DNA from: Flavobacterium sp. W4I14
GTDB lineage: Bacteria > Bacteroidota > Bacteroidia > Sphingobacteriales > Sphingobacteriaceae
DNA: 64,000 nucleotides
Reading direction: 5' to 3'
NCBI GenBank assembly: GCA_030817875.1
Contig: JAUSZU010000001.1
Coordinates: 4,526,001-4,590,000, forward strand
Part shown: in pieces, positions 20,022 to 28,480 of the stretch
Position numbering within the stretch: position 1 is the first letter of the stretch
How the letters are laid out: every line of letters begins with the position of its first letter
Translations under genes and position numbers: made by a program
The notes under the pieces: generated by a model
Databases searched by the model: none
Seen by the model: only the letters and a program-made list of their open reading frames with translations
What the model was told of the DNA's origin: nothing

Positions 20022-20390
20022 ATGAACTTTTTAGGCAATATTATCTGGATTATTTTTGGCGGTATCTTTATTTTCTTCGAATATATTATTGGAGGCCTAA
20101 TCCTTTGTCTAACCATTGTGGGGATTCCTTTTGGTATTCAATGTTTTAAATTTGCCATTGTAGGCCTTGCTCCTTTTGGCGTTAAAATAACCGATACCTC
20201 ATCAAACACAGGTTGCCTTTCTACCATTATGAACCTGATCTGGATTTTATGTGGTGGTTTCTGGATTGCGCTAACCCATTTGTTTTTCGGCATCCTGCTT
20301 TGCATTACCATCGTGGGTATACCATTTGGGCGCCAGCATTTTAAGTTGATGAATTTAGCTTTTACACCGTTCGGAAAGTCGATTTCTTGA
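20022..20390 (+). CDS. yccF: YccF domain inner-membrane protein
   Basis: A 122-aa protein with two tandem YccF repeats, each a pair of hydrophobic helices ending in TIVGIPFG.Q.FK (about residues 33-45 and 95-107) and a PFG motif. Length and duplication match the family. Function unknown. Confidence 0.92.
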   Translation: MNFLGNIIWIIFGGIFIFFEYIIGGLILCLTIVGIPFGIQCFKFAIVGLAPFGVKITDTSSNTGCLSTIMNLIWILCGGFWIALTHLFFGILLCITIVGIPFGRQHFKLMNLAFTPFGKSIS

Positions 20391-20417
20391 TTTGAGGTAA
20401 TTCCATCTATTTTTTCG

Positions 20418-20496
20418 TCATTGCGAGGCACGAAGCAATCTTAAAACGGCCGCCATTAAGATTGCTTCGAGTCGCTCATTTCCAGTCTCGCAATGA
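20418..20496. repeat. Dispersed hairpin repeat (TCATTGCGAG family)
   Basis: Terminal arms TCATTGCGAG (20418-20427) and CTCGCAATGA (20487-20496), inner arms GAAGCAATCTTAA (20432-20444) and TTAAGATTGCTTC (20457-20469): a nested long hairpin of the widespread CATTGCGAG...AAGCAATC repeat type. Non-coding region 20391-20788. Confidence 0.8.
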
Positions 20497-20597
20497 TGAC
20501 TTTTCTTGTTACAACATGCCTACCCCATACTTGGCTGTTAAAGGAACCGAGCAATAGTTTTTTTGAAAAGCAGGGTTCGGTGCTTATCGGATCCGAA

Positions 20598-20788
20598 AGT
20601 CCCGCCATCCGCTTTACCTCTCTGCGTTCGGTGCCCGCTACTGTCGGGTTTATTGAACTTTAGCCTGTACCCAGTAGCAAAAAATGCTCTACTTAGCCCC
20701 GATTGAATGGATGCCCACGATATTACATCGGGGCAGGAAGGAAAGCGGAACTATCAAAACCGATGAGCACAACCCTTGCGCTCCAAAA
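20598..20788. repeat. Degenerate dispersed repeat (copy B)
   Basis: Best-preserved member of the family also seen at 83-354; begins AGTCCCGCCATCCGCTTTA and ends CTTGCGCTCCAAAA, abutting the stop codon of the App1-type gene at 20789. Confidence 0.65.
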
Positions 20789-21763
20789 CTATTGGATCAA
20801 TCCTATTGATTTAGAATGTTCAATTGCTTCCCCACTATTATTAAATAAACATGCACTAACCCCTTTTTCCTCAACTTTGTTTAGCAATTGTCTTGTTTCT
20901 ACTTCTTTTTCAGGACGAATATTACGGATGTAGACCGCTTCGATGTTTTTTGGATACTTCTCCACTATTGTAGAATAAATTTTTGGGTCCTGCTGCGAGT
21001 TATCGCCAAAAAACACAAATTTCTGATTGGGAAAGGCATCTAAAATTCGCATTACCCTCAATAATTTACCTTCATGTCCTGTTTTACCTGTTCGGACTAA
21101 ATCTTTCCAGCGTTTTAACGTGTTTAAAAGAAAAGCACCGTCAGGCAGCTTGTTAAATCTAAAAGTCTCGACCAAATAATCGTAAAGGTTCCATTCGCTG
21201 CTGCTTACATAAAAAAAAGGATTGGGCTGATCTGATTCAGTGTGCGACATGGCCAATTGCTGATAATGACTGGCCGCATCAGGAAAGGTTTTACGTGTAT
21301 GCGGATTCTTGATAAACAGTTCTCTCAACCGCCGCCCTATAGTTGCCGAATGAGAAATCATCACAGTATCATCCACATCCGAAATAAAGGCATATTGCGT
21401 GATGTGCGGTACATATACCTTCCCTTCGCCCGCACTTAAAACTTTCCCGCTTTTATCAACTGCTTCTACTTTAACAAAGTGCCAGCCTGCAGGCACCTCA
21501 TGTTCGGCTTTCCACTCGAACTTAAAAAAGCCATCCCCTTCTGTTTTATTGTAAATCGTTTGATCAAAAAATTGCAAACGCACCTCAACAAAAGCATAAG
21601 GTTTTAAGATGAAGAGCTTTAAAAGATGTGTAATATTAACAAACAAATTATTACTGTAAACCTGCTGTGTTTTTGCCTTGCGTTTAAAAACATGACCATA
21701 AACAACCAAATTGTGCGCGTGGCCATAACCATGATATACTTTAACACTTGCAGATTTATTCAT
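20789..21763 (-). CDS. App1-type phosphatidate phosphatase domain protein (DUF2183)
   Basis: A 324-aa protein. The C-terminal half is an HAD-like DUF2183 domain: nucleophile motif AFISDVDDTVM (about 133), FYVSSSEWNLYDYL, a LLR.MRILDAFPNQKFVFFGDNSQQDP motif and YIRNIRP. Yeast App1 is a Mg-dependent phosphatidate phosphatase with the same DxDxT motif. The N-terminal half (YGHVF...VEVRLQF...AGWHFVKVEAVDKSGKVLS) is a beta-sandwich-like segment. Start is the ATG at 21763; the longer frame uses GTG and runs into the divergent promoter. Divergent from a lipid kinase, which suggests a shared role in lipid phosphate metabolism. Confidence 0.85.
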   Translation of the reverse strand: MNKSASVKVYHGYGHAHNLVVYGHVFKRKAKTQQVYSNNLFVNITHLLKLFILKPYAFVEVRLQFFDQTIYNKTEGDGFFKFEWKAEHEVPAGWHFVKVEAVDKSGKVLSAGEGKVYVPHITQYAFISDVDDTVMISHSATIGRRLRELFIKNPHTRKTFPDAASHYQQLAMSHTESDQPNPFFYVSSSEWNLYDYLVETFRFNKLPDGAFLLNTLKRWKDLVRTGKTGHEGKLLRVMRILDAFPNQKFVFFGDNSQQDPKIYSTIVEKYPKNIEAVYIRNIRPEKEVETRQLLNKVEEKGVSACLFNNSGEAIEHSKSIGLIQ

Positions 21764-21820
21764 CTGTATTAAAACAGAGTTTATTAAAAGTTGTTTGTGA
21801 TGTAAACCATAAGGTAACAC

Positions 21821-22693
21821 ATGAAATTATTATTCATCATCAATCCAGGCTCTGGTAGCCACGACATTAACCTAAAGGAAGTAATTTCTACCCATTTTGA
21901 TGCAAAAAAAACGGAGATCGATCTATTCGAATTACCAGAAGACTGCTCTTTAGAGCAGATAAAAGAAAGGATTAAAGCTGCAAAGGCAGATCGTGTGGTG
22001 GCCGTTGGTGGCGATGGCACCCTAAAACTTGTTGCCGAATGTCTGTTGCATACTGAAACCCCTATCGGGATTATCCCTGCCGGTTCTGCAAATGGAATGG
22101 CTAAAGAATTAGGAATCCCGACTGATATTGAACTGGCTTTAGCTATTCTGGATGAAGGCCGTTTGCAAAAAATCCATGTAGTTAAACTTAATAATGAAAT
22201 CTGCATCCATTTATCCGATTTAGGTTTTAATGCCTATCTGGTAAAAAAATTTGACACCCTGCCCCAACGCGGCATGTGGGGTTATGCAAAGGCTACCTGG
22301 CATGCTTTATGGAACCACAGCAGAATGGACGTACAATTGAAACTTAAAGATGAAACAATCACTTCTAAAGCGGCAATGGTGGCTATTGCAAACGCAACCA
22401 TGTACGGCTCAGGCCTAAAGATAAACCCAGACGGAAAATTAGACGACGATCTGTTTGAAGTGGTTTTGGTAAAAGACTACTCATATCTTGAAATACTTAA
22501 AATATGGATCACCAAATTACCTTTCAACCCTAAAAAAATAGAAGTATTTCAAACTGCTGAAGTTAAGATTTCTTCGAAACATAAAGCACACTTCCAGGTT
22601 GATGGAGAATACATTGGTAGGGTAAATACTGTTGAAGCCAGCATTCTTCCTGCTGCCATAACGGTGGTTTTACCTAGTGTATCAGAAGGATGA
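21821..22693 (+). CDS. Diacylglycerol kinase-family lipid kinase (YegS/DagK type)
   Basis: A 290-aa kinase with the nucleotide-binding start LLFIINPGSGS, the diagnostic VVAVGGDGTLKLVAE (about 64-78) and GIIPAGSANGMAKEL, and the C-terminal FQVDGEYIG motif. It phosphorylates a lipid such as diacylglycerol; exact substrate unknown. Overlaps the 3' end of the convergent gene at 22682 by 12 bases. Confidence 0.92.
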   Translation: MKLLFIINPGSGSHDINLKEVISTHFDAKKTEIDLFELPEDCSLEQIKERIKAAKADRVVAVGGDGTLKLVAECLLHTETPIGIIPAGSANGMAKELGIPTDIELALAILDEGRLQKIHVVKLNNEICIHLSDLGFNAYLVKKFDTLPQRGMWGYAKATWHALWNHSRMDVQLKLKDETITSKAAMVAIANATMYGSGLKINPDGKLDDDLFEVVLVKDYSYLEILKIWITKLPFNPKKIEVFQTAEVKISSKHKAHFQVDGEYIGRVNTVEASILPAAITVVLPSVSEG

Positions 22694-23071
22694 ACGATGA
22701 ATTTTAATGGTAAAATATAATCTGAAAAATTCGGCGATAAAACAGATACGGAACAAAATATCAAACCACCGTTCGCCGAGGTTTAACACTTCTGGCAAAT
22801 AAGTAATAAAGCCAATAGAAAATACCCATACCACCAAACGGAATGGAAACTGAATATAATAGGTAATAAAGCCGAATTTCTTAAATAAGATTAAACCCGC
22901 TGCCGATACAAAAAGCGACACAAATAAGGGCAATAATAAAACAACCTTGGCCTGCGAAAGGATCTGATCGGGAATTTCGTTCAGGTGTGTTAAAATCTGC
23001 CAAAACTGTTTAGCCAATAATGCAATGCTGATGATATCCAATAAGGCAAAAAATCTAGTGGTGTTCTTCAT
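22682..23071 (-). CDS. Small four-helix membrane protein, unknown
   Basis: A 129-aa protein with four hydrophobic segments (about 8-24, 42-64, 70-92 and 105-122) and basic inner loops. I recognise no family. It begins directly after the stop of the TonB-C gene (23072), so the two are likely co-transcribed. Confidence 0.65.
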   Translation of the reverse strand: MKNTTRFFALLDIISIALLAKQFWQILTHLNEIPDQILSQAKVVLLLPLFVSLFVSAAGLILFKKFGFITYYIQFPFRLVVWVFSIGFITYLPEVLNLGERWFDILFRICFIAEFFRLYFTIKIHRSSF

Positions 23072-23725
23072 TTACTTACAATACTTTACTAAATAATCAT
23101 CAGCCATTTTACTCCCCATATATTTAACAAATAAAAAATCCTCACAGGCACCTTGTTTATCGCCCTGTTTTATTTTCTTTAGCGCCATTTTTATCCGGTC
23201 ATCCAAATATTCATCATCAATGCCCAATTGTTTTTTAATGGCAATAATCTGAACCTCTTGTCCGGGTTTTGCCTTGTCGATGTTTTTATAGAAATTAATT
23301 ACTGAGTTGGTTAAACCTTCTTCAGCCAGATAAGTACGGATTGCTTCTTGAATGGCCTCATTTGATTTCCCTTCACAATTATAACCCGAAAGTTTAAAAT
23401 TAACCGGGGCAACAATCGAAACCGTGGTATCGTATCCTGCCGGAACCTGCCATTTACCGCTACTTAAACGCACCAAGCGCAGGGCTTCTTCATCCAGATC
23501 GGATAATATTCCTTTACTCACTTTAGAAAAATAAACCTTCCCTTGTTCATCAAGCTTAAAGCTCACATTTACCGTTCCTTGGATACAATTATCTTTAGAG
23601 AACTGCGGATAAATGGTATTCTCTCTTAAAAAATTGGTAAAACCGCTTTTACCAGATTTAAACTGAACCTGGGCCATGGCCAACGAACAGCAAAAAAGCA
23701 AAGTAAGGGTGAGCAGGTTTTTCAT
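23072..23725 (-). CDS. Secreted TonB C-terminal-domain protein
   Basis: A 217-aa protein with a signal peptide ending LAMAQ and a TonB-C-like domain at about 20-110 (NTIYPQFSKDNCIQGTVNVSFKLDEQGKV...SDLDEEALRLVRL.SGKW). It lacks the N-terminal anchor of true TonB, so it is more likely a periplasmic protein using the fold than an energy transducer. The C-terminal 100 residues carry Lys-rich helices (KMALKKIKQGDKQGACEDFLFVKYMGSK). First gene of a two-gene unit. Confidence 0.78.
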   Translation of the reverse strand: MKNLLTLTLLFCCSLAMAQVQFKSGKSGFTNFLRENTIYPQFSKDNCIQGTVNVSFKLDEQGKVYFSKVSKGILSDLDEEALRLVRLSSGKWQVPAGYDTTVSIVAPVNFKLSGYNCEGKSNEAIQEAIRTYLAEEGLTNSVINFYKNIDKAKPGQEVQIIAIKKQLGIDDEYLDDRIKMALKKIKQGDKQGACEDFLFVKYMGSKMADDYLVKYCK

Positions 23726-23750
23726 TATACTAATTTACGGTTTATTCGGG

Positions 23751-23880
23751 TTTAACCGCAGAGAACGCGAAGTTTTTCGCAGAGAACAGAGGAGTTGTTT
23801 TGCCGCGGAAGCATAGAAACACGGAAAAATTACGGCTAAACTTTGCGTCCTTTGCGCATTCCTTATTTTCTTTGCGGTTA
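23751..23880. repeat. Dispersed CGCAGAGAACGCGAAG-type repeat
   Basis: Starts AACCGCAGAGAACGCGAAG, contains CCGCGGAAGCATAGAAACAC (related to the 13 kb repeats) and ends CTTTGCGTCCTTTGCG...TTTGCGGTTA, so the ends are inverted. The last three bases are the stop codon of the M23 gene. Confidence 0.65.
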
Positions 23881-24564
23881 AAAGAACGTGCCCTTCAAAA
23901 TTAAATTCGGATCGGGGCAGTTTGCCAGATATTTTTCTCGTTCACTAAACCTGCAAACTCCAGGATAATCACCTTTTAATCCTTCCATATTTTCGATCAA
24001 TTGAAAATGAAGGTGTGGTGGCCAGTAACCGTTCTCTACTTTTGTACCTAATACTGCGATTTTAGCCCCGGCAGGAATAGATTTACCTTCGTTGAGGCCA
24101 TTTAACGAATCCAGACTTAAATGCCCGTATAACGCATTAAATTTAAAACCATCGATTTCGTAAGCTAAGATGATTGTTGCGCCATAATCACCAAAGTTGC
24201 TGTTATTGGCAAAACTTTGAACAGTCGCATCGTAAAAATTATAAATCGGCGTTCCAGCTGGCCCCCAGATATCTACACCTAAATGCAACCTGCGGGCTTC
24301 TTCTCCGGCATCAAAATGAGCACTTCGTGAATATATGGTACGATGTTCACCATAGCCACCAATACCATAACGAGCATTATTATCAATTAATTTTTCATTT
24401 ACCCAGGCAGAAAATAAATCGGTATTATCCAGAATCTCATCCGTTAATTCAGTATTTGCTGCCGTAAAATCTAAAGATAAAAGCTGATCCCGTTCTACAT
24501 CAAAATCAACCACCTTATGGATCAATGACGCATTCGCTTGAATAATCTGCTCAAAAGTTTGCAT
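23878..24564 (-). CDS. M23 family metallopeptidase (LytM-like), no signal peptide
   Basis: A 228-aa protein with the zinc site of M23 endopeptidases: HLGVDIWGPAGTPI (His and Asp, about 94-107), GHLS (about 148) and HLHFQ (about 184). Active members cut peptidoglycan cross-bridges. No signal peptide is visible, so export or a cytosolic role is unclear. The stop codon lies inside a dispersed repeat. Eight bases downstream of the hemolysin III gene. Confidence 0.85.
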   Translation of the reverse strand: MQTFEQIIQANASLIHKVVDFDVERDQLLSLDFTAANTELTDEILDNTDLFSAWVNEKLIDNNARYGIGGYGEHRTIYSRSAHFDAGEEARRLHLGVDIWGPAGTPIYNFYDATVQSFANNSNFGDYGATIILAYEIDGFKFNALYGHLSLDSLNGLNEGKSIPAGAKIAVLGTKVENGYWPPHLHFQLIENMEGLKGDYPGVCRFSEREKYLANCPDPNLILKGTFF

Positions 24565-24571
24565 TGATAAT

Positions 24572-25201
24572 CTACTTAAAAATATAAACGAAGTTATAAA
24601 TATAGTGAGATAAGGCTCCTCCGATTACAAACAGGTGCCAAAGTTCGTGACTGTGCATCCATCTGAACAGCTGTTTATCCTTTGCGTAATAATAAGTTCC
24701 GGCAATGTAAAAAACACCACCGAACAGCAACCAGAAAATAGCGCCAATAGGTAAAGTAACAAGCATTTTCTGTAGCAAAGGCACAATTAAGCAGCCCATT
24801 AAAATATAAATAGACAATGAGATAACCGTGCTTTTTAATCGGTTAAAGATTTTAAGCAGGCAACCTATAATAGCAACAATCCATACAATGGCGAATAAAC
24901 TCCAACGTAACCAGTCATCAAAAACCAGCAAAGCGGTTGGTGTGTAAGAACCTGCTATCATCAGGTAAATGCAGCAATGATCGAATTTTTGCCAAAAACG
25001 CACACCATAATCAGTAGCCGGATAACCATGATACATGGCACTTACACCAAAAAGGATAAAAGTGCCAATGCCATAAATCCAGGCAGCAGTATATTCAATA
25101 GGTGTATTGCATTTCTGGAGCAATAAATAACCAGCCGGAATTGCAATTAATGCCGGTATAAAATGAGTGAAGAAATTAACGGGTTCCCTTAGCTTCCTCA
25201 C
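24572..25201 (-). CDS. Hemolysin III family (PAQR-like) membrane protein
   Basis: A 209-aa protein with seven hydrophobic helices. Family motifs: EPVNFFTHFIPAL, SAMYHGYP (His in helix 2), FDHCCIYLMIAGSYTP (Asp-His) and HSHELWHLFVIGGALSHY near the C-terminus. These His and Asp positions form the zinc site in PAQR relatives. Start is GTG at 25201, five bases after the rbfA stop; no closer ATG exists. Confidence 0.92.
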   Translation of the reverse strand: MRKLREPVNFFTHFIPALIAIPAGYLLLQKCNTPIEYTAAWIYGIGTFILFGVSAMYHGYPATDYGVRFWQKFDHCCIYLMIAGSYTPTALLVFDDWLRWSLFAIVWIVAIIGCLLKIFNRLKSTVISLSIYILMGCLIVPLLQKMLVTLPIGAIFWLLFGGVFYIAGTYYYAKDKQLFRWMHSHELWHLFVIGGALSHYIYNFVYIFK

Positions 25202-25206
25202 AAAGA

Positions 25207-25584
25207 TTATTCGCTGTCTTCGTCTTTTTGTCTAGGCTCTTTTGCAATCTTCTCGAAAAGATGATCCATGCGCTCTACATACTCATTTGTATCATCTACA
25301 AAGAAAGTAAGCTCTGGCACTACCCTAACCTGATGGCGGATTCTGCTTCCCAGTTTATACCTGATTTCGCCCGAATGTGCGTTAACTGTATTGATAGAAA
25401 GCGTGGTGTTATTGGTATTAAAAAAGCTCAGGTAAACTTTAGCCACTGCCAAATCCGGCGAAACCCGAACACGGGTAATCGTTACCAATGTATTAGGCAA
25501 AAATGCAGCACCTTCACGCTGAAAAACCTGTGCTAACTCCTCTTGTAATACTCCTGCAAATTTCTGCTGACGTTTACTTTCCAT
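25207..25584 (-). CDS. rbfA: 30S ribosome-binding factor A
   Basis: A 125-aa KH-fold maturation factor for the 30S subunit: N-terminal SKRQQKFAGVLQEELAQVF, LVTITRVRVSPDLAVAKVYLSFF, and RHQVRVVPELTFFVDDT. Usual length. First gene of the rbfA/hly-III/M23 unit. Confidence 0.95.
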   Translation of the reverse strand: MESKRQQKFAGVLQEELAQVFQREGAAFLPNTLVTITRVRVSPDLAVAKVYLSFFNTNNTTLSINTVNAHSGEIRYKLGSRIRHQVRVVPELTFFVDDTNEYVERMDHLFEKIAKEPRQKDEDSE

Positions 25585-25612
25585 AATGTATTTATCTATC
25601 GTTATTGTGATG

Positions 25613-25645
25613 AAACTTCGCAGGTTTTAAAAACCTGCGAGGTTT
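25613..25645. repeat. Palindromic repeat (AACCT...AGGTT type)
   Basis: Arms 25613-25627 and 25631-25645 (core ACCTGCGAGGT); one wobble. Sister of 3688-3716. Confidence 0.75.
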
Positions 25646-25675
25646 ATTATCTACATCCCAAAAACGTAATTTAAT

Positions 25676-26866
25676 CTAATATAACAAATTACTATCATAC
25701 GGGTATCTGGCCACATGCGCAGCTTTAACCTTATCGTACAATAATGTTTTAAACTCTTCTAAGTTTTCTTTTTCGGTAGCCGATATAAACAATACAGGTA
25801 CTTTATCATGGCTCATCCAGCTTTTCTTAAAGTCTTCCAAAGTGAGCTTGCCATCATCTTCTTCATCGTCAAGTTCTGGCGAAACATAGGCATCAATCTT
25901 ATTAAAAACTAATATCATGTCTTTATCAATCGCGCCAATATCTTTCAAGGTTTCATTGACTGTATTAATCTGATCTTCGAAGTTAGGATGCGAAACATCA
26001 ACCACGTGGATCAACAAATCAGCTTCACGTACTTCATCTAAAGTAGATTTAAAACATTCTACCAAATGGTGAGGCAGCTTGCGGATAAACCCAACGGTAT
26101 CAGAAAGTAAAAAAGGTAAATTCTCGATCACAACTTTACGTACAGTTGTATCTAAAGTTGCAAACAATTTATTTTCTGCAAATACTTCCGATTTCGACAG
26201 CATATTCATGATGGTCGATTTACCCACATTGGTATAGCCTACCAAAGCTACCCGAATTAACTGACCGCGGTTTTTACGCTGCGTTTCGTTCTGACGATCT
26301 ATGTTTCTTAAACGCTCTTTTAACAAAGAGATTTTATTTAAAATAATCCGTCTATCACTTTCTATCTGGGTTTCACCCGGACCACGCATCCCGATACCAC
26401 CTTTCTGGCGCTCTAAGTGAGTCCACATACCGGTTAAGCGTGGCAAAACATATTGTAATTGTGCCAGTTCTACCTGTGTTTTTGCCTGTGCAGTTTGGGC
26501 CCTGTTGGCAAAAATATCCAGGATCAGATTGCTTCTATCTAAAACCTTAACTCCAAGTTCGCGATCGATATTACGCAGTTGCGACGGCGATAATTCATCG
26601 TCGAAAACCACCACATCAATTTCTTCTGATTTTACATAAGCTTTTATCTCTTCCAGTTTTCCCGTACCCACAAATGTAGCACGCTCTGGTTTTAGCATTT
26701 TCTGTGTAAAAACCTTTTCAACCTTCCCGCCAGCTGTATCTACCAAAAAGGCCAGCTCATCTAAATATTCTTTTGTTTGGGCTTCTTTTTCACCAGGTGT
26801 AACCACTCCAACTAAAATTGCCCGTTCCTGCACTACGGCAGTATCATATGTCTTTTGTTTTCCCAT
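25676..26866 (-). CDS. hflX: GTPase HflX
   Basis: A 396-aa ribosome-associated GTPase involved in ribosome splitting or rescue. N-terminal nucleotide-binding HflX domain (LDELAFLVDTAGG, FVGTGKLEEIK), a coiled linker with GGIGMRGPGETQIESDRR (about 155-172), then G1 GYTNVGKST, G3 DTVGF and G4 NKID. The ATG at 26866 is the start; a TTG at 26878 opens the longer frame. A palindromic repeat lies just upstream. Confidence 0.96.
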   Translation of the reverse strand: MGKQKTYDTAVVQERAILVGVVTPGEKEAQTKEYLDELAFLVDTAGGKVEKVFTQKMLKPERATFVGTGKLEEIKAYVKSEEIDVVVFDDELSPSQLRNIDRELGVKVLDRSNLILDIFANRAQTAQAKTQVELAQLQYVLPRLTGMWTHLERQKGGIGMRGPGETQIESDRRIILNKISLLKERLRNIDRQNETQRKNRGQLIRVALVGYTNVGKSTIMNMLSKSEVFAENKLFATLDTTVRKVVIENLPFLLSDTVGFIRKLPHHLVECFKSTLDEVREADLLIHVVDVSHPNFEDQINTVNETLKDIGAIDKDMILVFNKIDAYVSPELDDEEDDGKLTLEDFKKSWMSHDKVPVLFISATEKENLEEFKTLLYDKVKAAHVARYPYDSNLLY

Positions 26867-26914
26867 GTAATGAGGCAAATATACGAAATTTGCGAACGTG
26901 TAAATCTTTAGTTC

Positions 26915-26947
26915 AAACCTTATAGGTCTTTAAGACCTATAAGGTTT
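26915..26947. repeat. Palindromic repeat (AACCT...AGGTT type, variant core)
   Basis: Perfect 16-bp arms 26915-26930/26932-26947 with core ACCTATAAGGT. Same outer bases as 3688 and 25613 but the inner GCG/CGC pairs are replaced by ATA/TAT, so pairing is kept. Confidence 0.75.
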
Positions 26948-26954
26948 ATACAGA

Positions 26955-27737
26955 CTATATCTGCGCTACAAATTCTTTTATCGCAACACCTGGATTATCG
27001 GTTTTCATAAAATTCTCGCCAATTAAAAATCCGTTAAAACCTGCGGTTTTTAATTCCCTGATCGTTTGTGGATTGCTAATGGCACTTTCTGAAATCTTTA
27101 AAAATTCATCAGGTATTTTATTCACCAAATCGAACGAAGTCTGGATATCTACCGTAAAATCGCCCAGGTTTCTGTTGTTTACACCAATAGCATCCAGATT
27201 CGGGCAGATGCTCCGCTCCAACTCTTCCAGGTTGTGCACTTCTAACAACACATTTAAACCTAAGTCTTTTGCAAACTTTCCGAAATCGTTGATCTGTTGA
27301 GGGGTTAAAATTGAAGCGATCAATAGAATAATATCAGCACCCCAGGCTTTTGCTTCCAGGATCTGATACTCATCGATCATAAAATCTTTTCTTAGGATCG
27401 GAATATTGTTTGCTGCCCGTGCTGCCAGAATATCGTCGGTTTTACCACCAAAGAAATCTACATCCGTTAATACCGAAAGTGCGGATGCGCCTGCGGCATT
27501 ATAAGTCTGCGTTACCTCAGCAACATCAGCTACACCATTGATTAGACCCTTTGATGGCGAACGGCGCTTAAACTCGGCAATAATGCCGGTACGGTCTTCG
27601 GTCAATAGAAATTCCTTAAAAGAATAAGGTGTTCTCTTAAAGTGCACCGAATTTTCTAAATCCTGTACAGAAACCAAAGCTTTTGCCGCGGCAACTTCTT
27701 CTTTTTTACGTAATACGATTTTATCTAATATGTTCAC
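26955..27737 (-). CDS. trpC: Indole-3-glycerol-phosphate synthase
   Basis: A TIM-barrel enzyme (260 aa from GTG) closing the indole ring in tryptophan synthesis. Motifs: GIIAEFKRRSPSKG (catalytic Lys), LSVLTDVDFFGG, ILRKDFMIDEYQI, LLEVHNLEEL, IGVNNRNL and ISESAIS. Two starts are possible: the GTG at 27737, which aligns with the family N-terminus (NILDKIVLRKKEEV), and an ATG at 27779, which would add 14 residues encoded by an inserted repeat. I prefer the GTG. Third gene of trpE-trpG-trpC; trpD is not between trpG and trpC. Confidence 0.93.
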   Translation of the reverse strand: MNILDKIVLRKKEEVAAAKALVSVQDLENSVHFKRTPYSFKEFLLTEDRTGIIAEFKRRSPSKGLINGVADVAEVTQTYNAAGASALSVLTDVDFFGGKTDDILAARAANNIPILRKDFMIDEYQILEAKAWGADIILLIASILTPQQINDFGKFAKDLGLNVLLEVHNLEELERSICPNLDAIGVNNRNLGDFTVDIQTSFDLVNKIPDEFLKISESAISNPQTIRELKTAGFNGFLIGENFMKTDNPGVAIKEFVAQI

Positions 27738-27850
27738 CCCTAAATCCCCTGAAGGGGACTTTGACTTTCCATCGTTCATATTTCTGTTATAATCAATTTT
27801 AAACTTTAAGTTATTTGGGTTTTCATTCCCCCTTCAGGGGGCTAGGGGGT
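27737..27850. repeat. Inverted-repeat element between trpG and trpC
   Basis: Left arm CCCCTAAATCCCCTGAAGGG (from 27737) and right arm (27822-27850) containing CCCCCTTCAGGGGGCTAGGG are inverted versions of each other, each with an internal CCCCTGAAGGGG-type palindrome. About 114 bases in all, MITE-like. The right arm contains the trpG stop (TAG, 27842-27844) and the left arm the trpC start region. Confidence 0.8.
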
Positions 27851-28429
27851 CGTTAACCAGTTTTCCATCATCTGCTTTCCATACTCCGTTAACACACTTT
27901 CTGGGTGAAACTGTACCCCGCGAACATCTAATGTTTCATGTCTTAACGCCATGATCTCATTCTTATGATCTCTTGCTGTAATTTTTAAACATGACGGGAA
28001 GTTCTCTTTACTCACTACCCAACTGTGGTAACGGCCAACATTTATAGTTTGTGGACATTCCCAGAACAAAGGCTCATCGCCATCTACAACAGTTACCGGT
28101 GTCGCAATTCCGTGCATTGGTCTGCCCAGGTTCAATAAAGTACCCCCAAAAACTTCAGCTATGGCTTGCTGGCCTAAACATACCCCAAAGATACTCTTCG
28201 TTGGTGCATAAGTTTTAATTACATCCAACAACAAGCCTGCCTCTTCCGGAATGCCTGGCCCTGGGGAAAGTAATATTTTATCATACTTATCTACATCAGC
28301 CAGATCGAATTTATCATTTCTCCAAACCTCTGCTTCATAACCAACTTCGTTAATTAAATGCACAAGATTGTAGGTAAAACTATCATAGTTATCAATTACT
28401 AAGACGGTCTTTTTATCTATATTTTCCAT
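27842..28429 (-). CDS. trpG: Anthranilate synthase component II (glutamine amidotransferase)
   Basis: A 195-aa class-I amidotransferase that supplies ammonia to TrpE. Motifs: VIDNYDSFTYNLVHLI, LLSPGPGIPEEAG, the nucleophile Cys in FGVCLGQQAIAEVFGG (about 84), and the catalytic GVQFHPES. The last residues (TTP) and the stop are encoded within an inserted repeat, so the C-terminus may be slightly altered. Lies 51 bases after trpE. Confidence 0.95.
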   Translation of the reverse strand: MENIDKKTVLVIDNYDSFTYNLVHLINEVGYEAEVWRNDKFDLADVDKYDKILLSPGPGIPEEAGLLLDVIKTYAPTKSIFGVCLGQQAIAEVFGGTLLNLGRPMHGIATPVTVVDGDEPLFWECPQTINVGRYHSWVVSKENFPSCLKITARDHKNEIMALRHETLDVRGVQFHPESVLTEYGKQMMENWLTTP

Positions 28430-28480
28430 TTATTTCCTGTTAACGGATTTTACTCCAAACTAAAAACTCTTCACTCCCAA

